From Sporomusa malonica (GTDB lineage Bacteria > Bacillota > Negativicutes > Sporomusales > Sporomusaceae): a stretch of 64,000 bases of DNA. The stretch lies in assembly GCF_041428715.1 (NCBI RefSeq), contig NZ_CP155572.1. One strand, given 5' to 3'. A program made the position numbers and the translations under genes. Below, piece by piece: positions 26,011-34,980 of the stretch (positions are counted from its first letter, which is position 1; every line of letters starts with the position of its first letter). The notes below the pieces were generated by a model. It saw nothing but the letters and a program-made list of their open reading frames with translations, ran no database searches and was not told the DNA's origin.

Positions 26011-26276
26011 CTAGAGACCTCCTGGTATTTTGATCCTGTAGGAAAGCATAACTTTCCGTCTGGATAAGGGCAACATCGGCTGCCGCTTTCGCCAGAGGCT
26101 CGGCGCAAGCCGTGTTTTCTTTACCATTAACTATGGAATAAATTTGCTATTATAACAAGAATTCCTTTATTTCATACAACTTTTTTTCGGATTGTGGTAT
26201 ACTACCCTTGCAGGAAATGTCTGCAAAAAAGAGAAGTAAATAGAAACATTACACAGCCGTAAAGGTGGTGTTTCAT

Positions 26277-27284
26277 ATGAATGAACTTAAAGAACTGGGC
26301 GAATTTGGTCTGATTGATTTAATTAAACAAGATACAATCAATGATCATAGTAGTGTGGTAGTCGGTATTGGTGATGATGCGGCTGTGCTTTTACCCACAC
26401 CCCGCCAACTGCAGCTATTAACGACTGATATGCTGGTTGAGTCTGTACATTTTAAGTTAACGACGACAACTCCCTGGCAGCTTGGCTATAAAGCCATTGC
26501 TGTTAATCTGAGTGATATCGCCGCCATGGGCGGTGTACCCCGCCATGCCGTAGTATCGCTGGCCTTGCCTCAGTCTACTCCGGCAGAGTTTGTTACAAAC
26601 TTATATAAAGGTATGAAAGAGATATGTCGTGCGTTTGGTGTGAATATTGTCGGTGGTGATACTGTGTCCAGCCCGCATGGGCTGGTGATCAATGTTACAG
26701 TAGCCGGGGAAGTTGAGCCGGCTAATTTAGTGTGCCGTTCAGGTGCCCGGCCAGGAGATGTCGTGGCTGTTACTGGTAACTTAGGCAGTTCAGCAGCTGG
26801 CTTAGACTTGCTGACAGCTGGTGAATGGGAGGATTTTGATTTTGCGTGGCCGTTGGTTACTGCTCATCTGACTCCCAGACCACAAGTCAAGTTAGGTCCA
26901 GTACTGGCAGCGGCCGGAGCCACCAGTATGGATGATATCAGTGACGGGCTGGCCAGTGAAGCGCATGAAATTGCTAAGGCCAGTCAAGTCGGAATTAAAC
27001 TGTATGCCAAGCAAATTCCGCTTGCGCCTGAGCTGGCAGAAGCGGCAGGTCAGCTTAATAAACAGGCGCTTGACTATGCGCTTTTCGGCGGCGAGGATTT
27101 TCAGTTAGTATTTACTATGGAACCTGGCAATTATGAGGCACTGCTAGCTGCATACCTTGATTTGCCGGTGGTAAAGGTCGGCGAGGTTGTTGATGCTGAT
27201 GAAGGCGTAACACTTGTTGATGAAGACGGACAAGCCCAAAAACTCGAAGCCAGAGGGTTTAACCATTTCCGCCAGGAGGAGTAA
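26277..27284 (+). CDS. thiL: thiamine-monophosphate kinase
   Basis: About 335 residues. It phosphorylates thiamine phosphate to the diphosphate cofactor. Family marks are VGIGDDAAV near the N-terminus, AVNLSDIAAMGG, NIVGGDTV, SMDDISDGLASEAHEIA and FGGEDFQLVF (PurM-like fold). ATG 26277 sits 7 nt behind AAAGGTGG; the GTG codons at 26265-26270 overlap that site. tsaE starts 6 nt after the stop, so thiL leads a thiL-tsaE-tsaB-rimI operon as in many Firmicutes. Confidence 0.93.
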   Translation: MNELKELGEFGLIDLIKQDTINDHSSVVVGIGDDAAVLLPTPRQLQLLTTDMLVESVHFKLTTTTPWQLGYKAIAVNLSDIAAMGGVPRHAVVSLALPQSTPAEFVTNLYKGMKEICRAFGVNIVGGDTVSSPHGLVINVTVAGEVEPANLVCRSGARPGDVVAVTGNLGSSAAGLDLLTAGEWEDFDFAWPLVTAHLTPRPQVKLGPVLAAAGATSMDDISDGLASEAHEIAKASQVGIKLYAKQIPLAPELAEAAGQLNKQALDYALFGGEDFQLVFTMEPGNYEALLAAYLDLPVVKVGEVVDADEGVTLVDEDGQAQKLEARGFNHFRQEE

Positions 27285-27290
27285 TATTTT

Positions 27291-27785
27291 ATGCTAGTTT
27301 TCAAGGCCAAGTCGCCTGATGAAACATTTACATTTGGGCAAAATATGGCTAAATCATTACTGCCAGGTGATGTTTTATGTTTGTCCGGCAATCTTGGCGC
27401 GGGGAAAACGCTGCTGAGTCAGGGGATTGCCGATGGGCTTAAGGTGGCTGATGCCGTTTCCAGCCCAACATTCACTGTGCTTAATGTCTATGAGGGAGTG
27501 GCCGGGAGCGGTCAGGAACTTTCTATATACCATTTTGATTTATATCGCCTGGATCATCCCGCAGAGCTTGCTGATATTGGTTTTGACCATTATGTTGCGG
27601 CTGGTGGAATCGCTATTATTGAGTGGCCGGAAAAATTTCCGGAATTCTTACCAGAAGAGCATCTGTGGCTGACAATCGAGCCTGGTGATTGTCCTAACGA
27701 TCGCGTTATTTCTCTCAAGGCTGAGGGGGCGCGGTATACCGAGCTTTGTGAGGAGTTGAAACAGTTTGCCCATACTTGCTATTGA
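27291..27785 (+). CDS. tsaE: tRNA t6A biosynthesis ATPase TsaE
   Basis: 164 residues. P-loop GNLGAGKT and the family motif SSPTFTVLNVYEG, then YHFDLYRLDHPAEL and IIEWPEKF. It drives turnover of the TsaB-TsaD complex that makes N6-threonylcarbamoyladenosine in tRNA. It overlaps the start of tsaB by 20 nt. Confidence 0.95.
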   Translation: MLVFKAKSPDETFTFGQNMAKSLLPGDVLCLSGNLGAGKTLLSQGIADGLKVADAVSSPTFTVLNVYEGVAGSGQELSIYHFDLYRLDHPAELADIGFDHYVAAGGIAIIEWPEKFPEFLPEEHLWLTIEPGDCPNDRVISLKAEGARYTELCEELKQFAHTCY

Positions 27786-28470
27786 TACAGCCACCCTTGT
27801 GTCTAGCGTGGCGATTGCCACACCGGATACGCTGGTGGCTGAACTTACTATACAGACACGAAAAACGCATTCTGAGCGGTTGATGCCGCATATCGCCAGT
27901 CTGCTCGCTATGGCGGAAATTCCGCAAAATCGTCTTAAAGCAGTTGCTGTAAGCATAGGTCCAGGTTCGTTTACCGGTCTTAGGATTGGTTTAGCGACAG
28001 CTAAAGCATTGGCTTATGCGCTGAATATTCCGCTCATTGGTGTACCTACTTTGGCAGCTCTGGCTTTTGCCTGTCCGTCACCAGGCGCATTGTTGGCACC
28101 GATGCTTGATGCACAAAAGGGTAATGTTTATTTAGGTTTATATGAATGGAATGCTGGCGCTCTAGAAGAAGTCCAGCCGCCGCGGGTGGTAGCCTTTACT
28201 GAGGCAAATGCAGAGCTTACCGCAAAAGGACAGCCTGTCCTTTTGCTGGGAGAAGCCGCTGTCATGTATCGTGACGATATTGCTCACCCTGCGCCGCCGC
28301 ATGTTGTTATGCCGCGAGCCGGTAGTGTGGCCGTTATGGCCCAGCAGATGTATGCTCAAGGTGTTAGACATGATGTAGCTACGTTAGAGCCATTATATAT
28401 CAGACGTTCAGAAGCCGAAGAACTCTGGGAACGGCGGCAGTCACAGGAGTCCGGTAAATGTCAGGCTTAA
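27766..28470 (+). CDS. tsaB: tRNA t6A biosynthesis protein TsaB
   Basis: 234 residues from TTG 27766 with TGAGGAG upstream inside tsaE. The ASKHA-fold N-terminus ILAIDTATLVSSVAI and the family-specific SIGPGSFTGLRIGLATAKALAYA identify TsaB, which lacks the metal-binding His pair of TsaD and dimerises with it. rimI overlaps its end by 13 nt. Confidence 0.95.
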   Translation: MPILAIDTATLVSSVAIATPDTLVAELTIQTRKTHSERLMPHIASLLAMAEIPQNRLKAVAVSIGPGSFTGLRIGLATAKALAYALNIPLIGVPTLAALAFACPSPGALLAPMLDAQKGNVYLGLYEWNAGALEEVQPPRVVAFTEANAELTAKGQPVLLLGEAAVMYRDDIAHPAPPHVVMPRAGSVAVMAQQMYAQGVRHDVATLEPLYIRRSEAEELWERRQSQESGKCQA

Positions 28471-28907
28471 ACATCAGGCGTATGCAGACGGAGGATATTG
28501 ATGCTGTGCTTGTTGTTGAGAATCAAGCCTTTACCACACCGTGGTCACGCGCTGCGTTTGAAGAAGAAATTGGTAACAATGATTTGGCCCATTATCTGGT
28601 TGTTACAGATAATGGTCTAATTGCAGGCTATGGCGGCTTTTGGCTTGTTGTTGACGAAGCGCATGTTACAAACATAGCGCTTGCGCCAGAGTATCACGGG
28701 CGCGGACTTGGATCACTACTGTTAGAGCACATGATTCTTGCCGCTAAACTCGCAGGCGCAGCCAGCATGACACTTGAAGTTCGTCCGTCTAATACAGCCG
28801 CCCGAAAACTATATTCCCGCCGTGGTTTTACCGAACGCGGCATCCGCCCCAACTATTACGCCGAACTAGGCGAAGACGCATTAATCATGTGGCTTGATAA
28901 ATTATAA
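28458..28907 (+). CDS. rimI: ribosomal protein S18 alanine N-acetyltransferase
   Basis: 149 residues with a GNAT fold. The acetyl-CoA site is in VTNIALAPEYHGRGLGSLLLEHM (read as two pieces: NIALAPEYHGRGLG and SLLLEHM), and the C-terminal AARKLYSRRGFTERGIRPNYY is typical of RimI. It overlaps tsaB, as is common for this t6A operon. Confidence 0.9.
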   Translation: MSGLNIRRMQTEDIDAVLVVENQAFTTPWSRAAFEEEIGNNDLAHYLVVTDNGLIAGYGGFWLVVDEAHVTNIALAPEYHGRGLGSLLLEHMILAAKLAGAASMTLEVRPSNTAARKLYSRRGFTERGIRPNYYAELGEDALIMWLDKL

Positions 28908-28988
28908 AAAGAAGGGACCACGCTAGATTGTGGCCCCCAAGGGTGATTGTGTAAGATAACATATGCATGATTAGGCAAAAGGGTTACC

Positions 28989-29019
28989 AAAAAAGAAGCA
29001 GGGCGGCCGGAGCCGCCCT
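28989..29019 (-). terminator. SASP gene terminator
   Basis: A perfect 8-bp stem AGGGCGGC/GCCGCCCT with a 4-nt loop. On the minus strand it is followed by CTTCTTTTTT. Confidence 0.85.
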
Positions 29020-29030
29020 GTCTTTACAAT

Positions 29031-29231
29031 CTATTGGAGAGTAGATTCATACTGCTCGATCATTTTACGAACCATGTGACCACCTACACGACCGCAGTCG
29101 GCAGAAGTCATAGTGGACCAACCTTGGCTACGAACGCGCTCGGAAATACCTAATTCATTAGCCACTTCCATTTTCATTTTGTCAAGAGCGTTTTCAGCAC
29201 CTGGATTTACAGGTTTATTCGAGCGTGCCAT
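29031..29231 (-). CDS. alpha/beta-type small acid-soluble spore protein
   Basis: 66 residues. It coats spore DNA and protects it from UV and chemical damage. The germination-protease region KMEVANELGI and the conserved DNA-contact segment GGHMVRKMIE are present. A strong AAAGGAGGT site precedes the start. It lies opposite the neighbouring t6A genes with its own terminator. Expression in the forespore (sigma G) is expected from the family; I could not identify the promoter with certainty. Confidence 0.95.
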   Translation of the reverse strand: MARSNKPVNPGAENALDKMKMEVANELGISERVRSQGWSTMTSADCGRVGGHMVRKMIEQYESTLQ

Positions 29232-29357
29232 ATATTCGCACCTCCTTTCGCGGACTGAATGTTGCTGTCCTTGACTTTAATTTGGCTCGCTGCCGGGATT
29301 ATAATACATCATTAAATCATGTAATAATTAGCAGACATATGATGGAGGTCTGTCCTT

Positions 29358-30386
29358 ATGACTCAAAGTTTAACATTGGCGTTAGAAACAAGCTGTGATG
29401 AGACTTCAGCTGCCGTTGTTATGAACGGACGCACAATTTTATCCAATATTATTTCATCACAAGTGCCGACACATCAAAAATTTGGCGGCGTTGTACCAGA
29501 AATTGCCTCACGTAAGCATATTGAAACAGTTATTACGGTTGTTGATCAGGCTTTGGCAGAAGCGGGAACAACGCTGGCAGATGTTAATGCCATTGGTGTC
29601 ACCTATGGCCCAGGCCTGGTCGGCGCGCTGCTTGTCGGTGTAGCTACTGCCAAGGCACTGTCCTTTGCGCTGAATAAGCCGCTGATTGGGGTCAATCACC
29701 TAGAGGGACATATATTTGCTAACTTCTTGGCACACCGTGAACTAGAGCCGCCGTTTGTGGCGCTGGTAGTGTCTGGCGGTCATACTTCACTGGTTCATTT
29801 GAAAGACTATAATGAGCTTGTGCTCTTGGGACAGACGCGCGATGACGCTGCCGGTGAGGCCTTTGATAAAATTGCCCGGGTAATGAACTTTCCCTATCCT
29901 GGCGGGCCCTATATCGATAATGCCGCCAAACAGGGGAATCCGTCAGCTATCGCCTTCCCCCGCGCTTTTTCTGGTAAAGCAGGAGAAAATAAGTTTGCTT
30001 TTAGCTTCAGCGGACTCAAGTCGGCTGTACTAAACCATCTTAACAGTGCTGCGCAGCGGGGCGAGACAATCAGTATTCCTGACGTTGCTGCCAGTTTCCA
30101 GGCAGCTGTTGTTGATGTGCTTATTATGAAAACCATAGCGGCCGCAGAACATGCCGGTGTTAACCAGATTGTTTTAGCTGGCGGTGTAGCCGCTAATTCA
30201 TCGTTGAAAACTGAGCTAGCCTTGGCTGCTGGTAAGCAGGGGCTGACACTTTTTTATCCGCCGCCAGTACTTTGTACTGACAATGCTGCCATGATTGCCT
30301 GCCGAGCTCATTATCAGTATTTGGCCGGCGAGTTTGCCGACCTTAACCTTAATGCTGTGCCTTCGCTCAAATTGGGCTGTCGGTGA
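29358..30386 (+). CDS. tsaD: tRNA N6-adenosine threonylcarbamoyltransferase TsaD
   Basis: 342 residues. It transfers threonylcarbamoyl to A37 of ANN-decoding tRNAs with TsaB and TsaE. Motifs include LALETSCDETSAAVV at the start, metal-binding H114 and H118 in NHLEGHIFANF, and the ASKHA motif GGVAANSSL. GGAGGT precedes the ATG. It is separated from its partners by the SASP gene. Confidence 0.95.
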   Translation: MTQSLTLALETSCDETSAAVVMNGRTILSNIISSQVPTHQKFGGVVPEIASRKHIETVITVVDQALAEAGTTLADVNAIGVTYGPGLVGALLVGVATAKALSFALNKPLIGVNHLEGHIFANFLAHRELEPPFVALVVSGGHTSLVHLKDYNELVLLGQTRDDAAGEAFDKIARVMNFPYPGGPYIDNAAKQGNPSAIAFPRAFSGKAGENKFAFSFSGLKSAVLNHLNSAAQRGETISIPDVAASFQAAVVDVLIMKTIAAAEHAGVNQIVLAGGVAANSSLKTELALAAGKQGLTLFYPPPVLCTDNAAMIACRAHYQYLAGEFADLNLNAVPSLKLGCR

Positions 30387-30410
30387 TGTGGACAACAATA
30401 AAACGACAAT

Positions 30411-30503
30411 TGTGGATAATGTGGGTAAGTGTGTGATAAGGGCGTTAAAAGCTCATTAGATTGACAAAGTTGTTGTGCATAACCCTGTGGATATTGTGGA
30501 TAA
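30411..30503 (+). promoter_or_regulatory. cluster of DnaA-box-like sites
   Basis: TGTGGATAA (complement of the DnaA box TTATCCACA) occurs perfectly at 30411-30419 and 30495-30503, and with one mismatch at 30486-30494. All are in the same orientation, within 93 bp between tsaD and the histidine kinase gene. Whether DnaA binds here is untested. Confidence 0.45.
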
Positions 30504-30656
30504 CTTCGGGGATAACAATATGAGAAATGTGGATCTGAGACGAATTAATGTAACTTTGTAAATTTGGTACCAGATAACAAGGAATTTTTATGGCTGCAGT
30601 TGAATAGTAGAGAATAGTAATGCTTGTTTTTCTTATGGGAACGGGGGAAAGTGCCT

Positions 30657-32102
30657 ATGGGCGTAGCGGCAGATGTTTGCCGGAAAATGACAGTGTTAAC
30701 TCCAAGCCAGACTCAAGTTATTGACAACGCGTCAACCGTACTGGGGCTGGCTGCTGATCTTGCACATGCGCAGGTGACGCTGTATGCTCCGGCCCGAAAT
30801 GAAAATTTTTTAGCCATTGTCGCCCAAGCTAAACCCAATACCAGTTATATTGACTTTAAAACAAATATCTTGGGTAGTACTGTACAATCAGGTGAAGAGC
30901 CTTTAGTATGGCGGACACTTATTTCTGGGGCCAATATTGCAGGTCAGCGTGAATGGGAGCTGGGTATGGACGCACTTGAGATGCGGGTATACCCTATTAA
31001 AGACTCTGACGGGCAGATTATTGCCGCAGCCAGTTTTGAGACCAACAATCAGGAGGCCAGTGCCGACGGTCATGGTATGTTGGTGGAAACCGCATATATG
31101 CTGCTCTCTATGGTGGCTGCTGGCGGACCAGTGGGCCGTAAAACCTACCGGCCACTAGCAACCCGTGACGGCATTATCATTATTGATGAGCGGGGGCATA
31201 TTGCATTTGCCAATTCGGCAGCTGACGGTATTTATAAAGTGCTGGGGACTAACCAGATTATTGGCCGGCGGATCTCCGACCGCCAAATCAACATGAAGTT
31301 GGCACAACAAGCGTTGTCTACTGGGCAGCCTGTGGAAAAAGAGACTGAAGCTGGTAACATGATTCTGGTACAACGGGCTATTCCCATATTTGTTGGTGGT
31401 CTTGCAGTTCGTACTGTCTTTATCCTTGCCGATGTCACCGAGATTCGGAAAAAAGAGAAAGAACTGTTGGTAAAATCAGCCGTTATCCAGGAAATACACC
31501 ACAGAGTCAAAAATAATCTCCAGACCATCGCCAGTTTGCTTAGATTGCAGGCTAGGCGCACCAAGACACCTGAAGTCAAAGCGGCGCTGAGAGAAAGCGT
31601 CAACCGGATTTTGAGTATATCGGTTGTACATGAGTTTTTATCCCAGCAAGACAGAGAATTTATTGATGTGGCTGAAGTCACCAGAAACATTCTGGACTTG
31701 GTTATTCAAAACATGCTTGAGCCAGATTTTAATATTGAAACAGTGCTCAACGGCCAAACGGTTATCCTGCCGTCTGAGCAGGCCAGCAGTTTAGCCCTGG
31801 TCATAAATGAACTCATTCAGAACTCGATTGAACATGGCTTTGTCGGTCGTAAAGAGGGCCTAATTGGTGTCGATATTGCGACAACACCTGAAAGCTATCA
31901 GATAGATATCTATGATGACGGTATTGGCCTCCCTAAGGATTTTAGCCTGCAGAATACCAACAGTCTGGGTCTACAGATTGTACGGACACTAATAGAAAAT
32001 GACCTTGGGGGGAAATTCCGCCTGTTTTCCAGTGCCGGAACCCATGCTTTTATCACCATTCCCCGGCTAACGGAAGGCGCTAGAGAGGCGAAGGAGGAAT
32101 AA
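30657..32102 (+). CDS. HisKA_2-type sensor histidine kinase (PdtaS/EutW-like)
   Basis: About 481 residues, with no membrane segment, so a soluble sensor. The N-terminal ~150 residues resemble the histidine-kinase N-terminal sensory domain (GAF-like). A PAS-like domain (~165-270, DGIIIIDERGHIAFAN) follows, then a HisKA_2 phosphoacceptor EIHHRVKNNLQTIASLLRL and an ATPase domain (LALVINELIQNSIEHGF; IYDDGIGLP). GGGGGAAAG supports ATG 30657. It ends 1 nt before the ANTAR regulator gene, a typical pairing in which phosphorylation activates an RNA-binding antiterminator. The signal sensed is unknown. Confidence 0.9.
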   Translation: MGVAADVCRKMTVLTPSQTQVIDNASTVLGLAADLAHAQVTLYAPARNENFLAIVAQAKPNTSYIDFKTNILGSTVQSGEEPLVWRTLISGANIAGQREWELGMDALEMRVYPIKDSDGQIIAAASFETNNQEASADGHGMLVETAYMLLSMVAAGGPVGRKTYRPLATRDGIIIIDERGHIAFANSAADGIYKVLGTNQIIGRRISDRQINMKLAQQALSTGQPVEKETEAGNMILVQRAIPIFVGGLAVRTVFILADVTEIRKKEKELLVKSAVIQEIHHRVKNNLQTIASLLRLQARRTKTPEVKAALRESVNRILSISVVHEFLSQQDREFIDVAEVTRNILDLVIQNMLEPDFNIETVLNGQTVILPSEQASSLALVINELIQNSIEHGFVGRKEGLIGVDIATTPESYQIDIYDDGIGLPKDFSLQNTNSLGLQIVRTLIENDLGGKFRLFSSAGTHAFITIPRLTEGAREAKEE

Positions 32103-32103
32103 C

Positions 32104-32685
32104 ATGGACGCTTTGCGGATTGTAATTGCAGACAATGAATCAATTATACGGATGGATCTAAAAGAGCTGCTGGAAGAGGCTGGACACACTGTGGTGGGTG
32201 AAGCCCCAGACGGAGTTAAAGCAGTGGAGCTGGCCCGCAAATTTCGCCCAGACCTTGTTGTTATGGATATCAAGATGCCTGAAATGGATGGCATTACTGC
32301 AGCTAAAATCATTTCTAACGAAAAGCTGTCGCCAGTACTGCTATTAACTGCTTTCAGTCAAAAGGAGATTGTGGAGAAGGCCAAAGATTCAGGAGTACTC
32401 GCTTATCTGGTCAAGCCTGTCAAAGAAGCTAACCTGTTTCCGGCTATGGAGATTGCCCTATCGAGGTTTCAGGAGTTTGCAGAGCTTGAGCGTGAGCTGG
32501 AGGAGGTCAAGAATTCGCTTGAAACCAGAAAAGTACTTGACCGCGCCAAAGGTATCCTAATGGATGCGTACAGCTTAACCGAAAGCGAGGCATATCGACG
32601 CATTCAGCAGTACAGCATGAGTAAACGAAAATCAATCCGTGAAGTGGCTGAAGCCATTGTGGAGTCCGCCACCCGCAAACGGTAA
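32104..32685 (+). CDS. response regulator with ANTAR RNA-binding domain
   Basis: 193 residues. The receiver domain (1-~120) has the acidic pair D10 (IVIADNESI), phospho-acceptor Asp in VVMDIKMPEMDG and Lys in YLVKPVKE. A coiled coil follows, then the ANTAR domain (~135-190; RKVLDRAKGILMDAYSLTESEAY) with the conserved Ala/hydrophobic pattern. Phosphorylated ANTAR proteins bind paired hexanucleotide-loop hairpins and prevent terminator formation. The operon partner is the histidine kinase upstream (AAGGAGG overlaps its end). Confidence 0.93.
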   Translation: MDALRIVIADNESIIRMDLKELLEEAGHTVVGEAPDGVKAVELARKFRPDLVVMDIKMPEMDGITAAKIISNEKLSPVLLLTAFSQKEIVEKAKDSGVLAYLVKPVKEANLFPAMEIALSRFQEFAELERELEEVKNSLETRKVLDRAKGILMDAYSLTESEAYRRIQQYSMSKRKSIREVAEAIVESATRKR

Positions 32686-32702
32686 TATTGTTTTTTACTA
32701 CC

Positions 32703-32740
32703 AGGGCAGAGGCTTTATAGCCTCTGCCCTACTATTTTTA
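32703..32740 (+). terminator. terminator after the ANTAR regulator
   Basis: Perfect 11-bp stem AGGGCAGAGGC/GCCTCTGCCCT, 6-nt loop, then ACTATTTTTA. Confidence 0.85.
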
Positions 32741-32780
32741 CTGGTTTTAAAAATTTTTATGGATTTTTCTCAAAATGCTC

Positions 32781-32809
32781 TTGATTTTTTAGGCTGAATT
32801 TTATATTAT
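32781..32809 (+). promoter_or_regulatory. groESL sigma-A promoter
   Basis: TTGATT (32781-32786), 17-nt spacer, TATTAT (32804-32809), immediately upstream of the CIRCE operator. Confidence 0.7.
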
Positions 32810-32820
32810 AAATTATGGAA

Positions 32821-32847
32821 TTAGCACTCAACTTAAGCGAGTGCTAA
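32821..32847 (+). promoter_or_regulatory. CIRCE operator (HrcA site)
   Basis: A perfect TTAGCACTC-N9-GAGTGCTAA inverted repeat. It predicts heat-inducible repression of groESL by HrcA. Confidence 0.97.
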
Positions 32848-32893
32848 CAACAAGTAGTTAATATTAAACACACTATAAAGGGAGGTTCTTTAC

Positions 32894-33178
32894 ATGATTA
32901 AGCCATTAGGCGACAGAGTAGTAATCGAAGCTTTGGCAAAGGAGGAAGTTACCAAAAGTGGTATTGTTCTTCCTGACACAGTCAAGGAGAAGCCGCAAGA
33001 GGGTAAAGTAGTGGCTGTTGGTACAGGCCGAACTCTGGAAAATGGCCAAAAGGTTGCCTTAGATGTTACTGTTGGCGACAAAATTATTTTCTCAAAATAT
33101 GCCGGCACGGAAGTCAAGGTTGAGGGCAAAGAATACCTCATCATCAGTGAAAGAGACATCCTGGCTGTTATTGAATAA
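32894..33178 (+). CDS. groES: co-chaperonin GroES
   Basis: 94 residues, a heptameric lid for GroEL. It starts IKPLGDRVVIEALAKEE, with mobile loop ~17-32 (EEVTKSGIVLPDT) and the typical C-terminal SERDILAVIE. GGGAGGT precedes the ATG. It is co-transcribed with groEL (36-nt gap) from the CIRCE-controlled promoter. Confidence 0.97.
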   Translation: MIKPLGDRVVIEALAKEEVTKSGIVLPDTVKEKPQEGKVVAVGTGRTLENGQKVALDVTVGDKIIFSKYAGTEVKVEGKEYLIISERDILAVIE

Positions 33179-33214
33179 TCGACTATTATAAAGTGAAAGG
33201 TAGGTAATACATAA

Positions 33215-34861
33215 ATGGCTAAACAAATTTTGTTTGACGAAGAAGCACGCCGGGCACTCGAGAGAGGCGTAAATGCTCTGGCTAACGCTGTTAAAGTTAC
33301 TTTAGGACCTAAAGGCCGTAACGTAGTTCTTGATAAGAAATTCGGCGCTCCAGCCATTACCAATGACGGCGTAACCATCGCCCGCGATATTGATCTGGAA
33401 GATCCGTTTGAAAATATGGGTGCCCAGCTTGTTAAAGAAGTTGCTACCAAAACCAATGACGTAGCCGGCGACGGTACTACTACTGCTACTCTCTTAGCAC
33501 AAGCCATGATTCGCGAAGGCATGAAGAACGTTGCTGCCGGCGCTAATCCTATGATTCTGAAAAAAGGCATTCAACAGGCGGTAAACGTGCTTGTTGATGA
33601 AATCAAAAAGAGCGCCAAGAAAGTCGAAACCAAAGACGCTATTGCTCAAGTAGCTTCGATTTCTGCTGGCGACGAAGAAATCGGCTCATTGATTGCTGAA
33701 GCTATGGAAAAAGTCGGCAAAGACGGTGTTATCACTGTTGAAGAGTCCAAAACCATGGGCACCGACCTTGAAGTTGTTGAAGGCATGCAGTTTGACCGCG
33801 GTTATATCTCCCCTTACATGATTACTGACCCGGACAAAATGGAAGCCGTTTTAAACGATCCATACATCTTAGTAACTGACCGCAAGATTGGTGCTATCGC
33901 CGATATGCTGCCAGTACTTGAAAAAGTAGTTCAACAAGGCAAAGAACTCTTAATCATCGCTGAAGACGTTGAAGGCGAAGCTCTGGCTACGCTGGTTGTT
34001 AATAAACTTCGCGGCACTTTCCGCGCTGTCGCTGTTAAGGCTCCAGGCTTTGGCGACCGCAGAAAAGCTATGATGGAAGATATCGCCATTGTTACCGGTG
34101 GTGCTGTTATTACTGAAGAGCTGGGCCGCAAGCTTGATAGCGTAACCCTTGAGGATCTTGGTCGTGCCCGTCAAATCCGTGTTTCCAAAGAGGAAACCAC
34201 TATTGTTGACGGTAACGGACAGGCCGAAGACATTAAAAAACGCGTTAATCAAATCCGCGCCCAAATCGAAGAAACTACATCTGACTTCGATAAAGAAAAA
34301 CTGCAAGAGCGTCTGGCTAAATTGGCTGGCGGCGTAGCCGTTATCCAGGTAGGTGCTGCTACTGAAGTTGAACTGAAAGAGAAGAAACTCCGCATTGAAG
34401 ATGCTCTCAATGCAACCCGTGCTGCCGTTGAAGAAGGCATTGTTGCTGGCGGCGGAACCACTTTCATCGACATTCAAACTAGCTTAGACAGCCTGAAACT
34501 TGTTGGTGACGAAAAAACCGGTGTTGAAATCGTTAGACGCGCTATCGAAGAGCCGGTACGTCAAATTGCTAACAATGCCGGCTTAGAAGGTTCGGTTGTT
34601 GTAGAGAATGTTAAGAAATCCGGTAAGGGCATTGGCTTCAACGCTCTGAGCGAAGAATATGTTGATATGATCGCCGCTGGTATTGTTGACCCAGCCAAAG
34701 TTACTCGTTCGGCGCTGCAAAACGCTGCTAGTATCTCGGCTATGGTTCTTACCACCGAAACCCTTATTGCTGATAAGCCTGAAAAAGACGGCGGCGCTGC
34801 TGCTGGAATGGGCGGCATGGGTGGTATGGGTGGCATGGGCGGTATGGGCGGCATGATGTAA
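33215..34861 (+). CDS. groEL: chaperonin GroEL
   Basis: 548 residues, standard length. An ATP-dependent folding chamber. Seen are KVTLGPKGRNVVLDK, the ATPase motif GDGTTTATLLA, the catalytic Asp region in AGGGTTFID (part of the late equatorial domain) and the flexible GGM-repeat tail. Codon use is biased to highly expressed codons. GAAAGGTAGG serves as ribosome-binding site. Confidence 0.98.
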   Translation: MAKQILFDEEARRALERGVNALANAVKVTLGPKGRNVVLDKKFGAPAITNDGVTIARDIDLEDPFENMGAQLVKEVATKTNDVAGDGTTTATLLAQAMIREGMKNVAAGANPMILKKGIQQAVNVLVDEIKKSAKKVETKDAIAQVASISAGDEEIGSLIAEAMEKVGKDGVITVEESKTMGTDLEVVEGMQFDRGYISPYMITDPDKMEAVLNDPYILVTDRKIGAIADMLPVLEKVVQQGKELLIIAEDVEGEALATLVVNKLRGTFRAVAVKAPGFGDRRKAMMEDIAIVTGGAVITEELGRKLDSVTLEDLGRARQIRVSKEETTIVDGNGQAEDIKKRVNQIRAQIEETTSDFDKEKLQERLAKLAGGVAVIQVGAATEVELKEKKLRIEDALNATRAAVEEGIVAGGGTTFIDIQTSLDSLKLVGDEKTGVEIVRRAIEEPVRQIANNAGLEGSVVVENVKKSGKGIGFNALSEEYVDMIAAGIVDPAKVTRSALQNAASISAMVLTTETLIADKPEKDGGAAAGMGGMGGMGGMGGMGGMM

Positions 34862-34899
34862 GCCCTCGCTTACTAACCCAATAAATTAATAATTAAGAC

Positions 34900-34928
34900 A
34901 AACCCCTTCCCTGTGAAGGGGTTTTCTT
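34900..34928 (+). terminator. groESL terminator
   Basis: Stem AACCCCTTC/GAAGGGGTT with a 5-nt loop and a TTTTCTT tail. Confidence 0.85.
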
Positions 34929-34980
34929 ATATACTGATATATTAAGAAAGTTAACTTTTCAGTCTATGGAGGTATTACGT

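Noticed and set aside
32890..33570. 226-codon minus-strand frame over groES-groEL
   Set aside because: Overlaps two highly conserved chaperonin genes; low-complexity composition.
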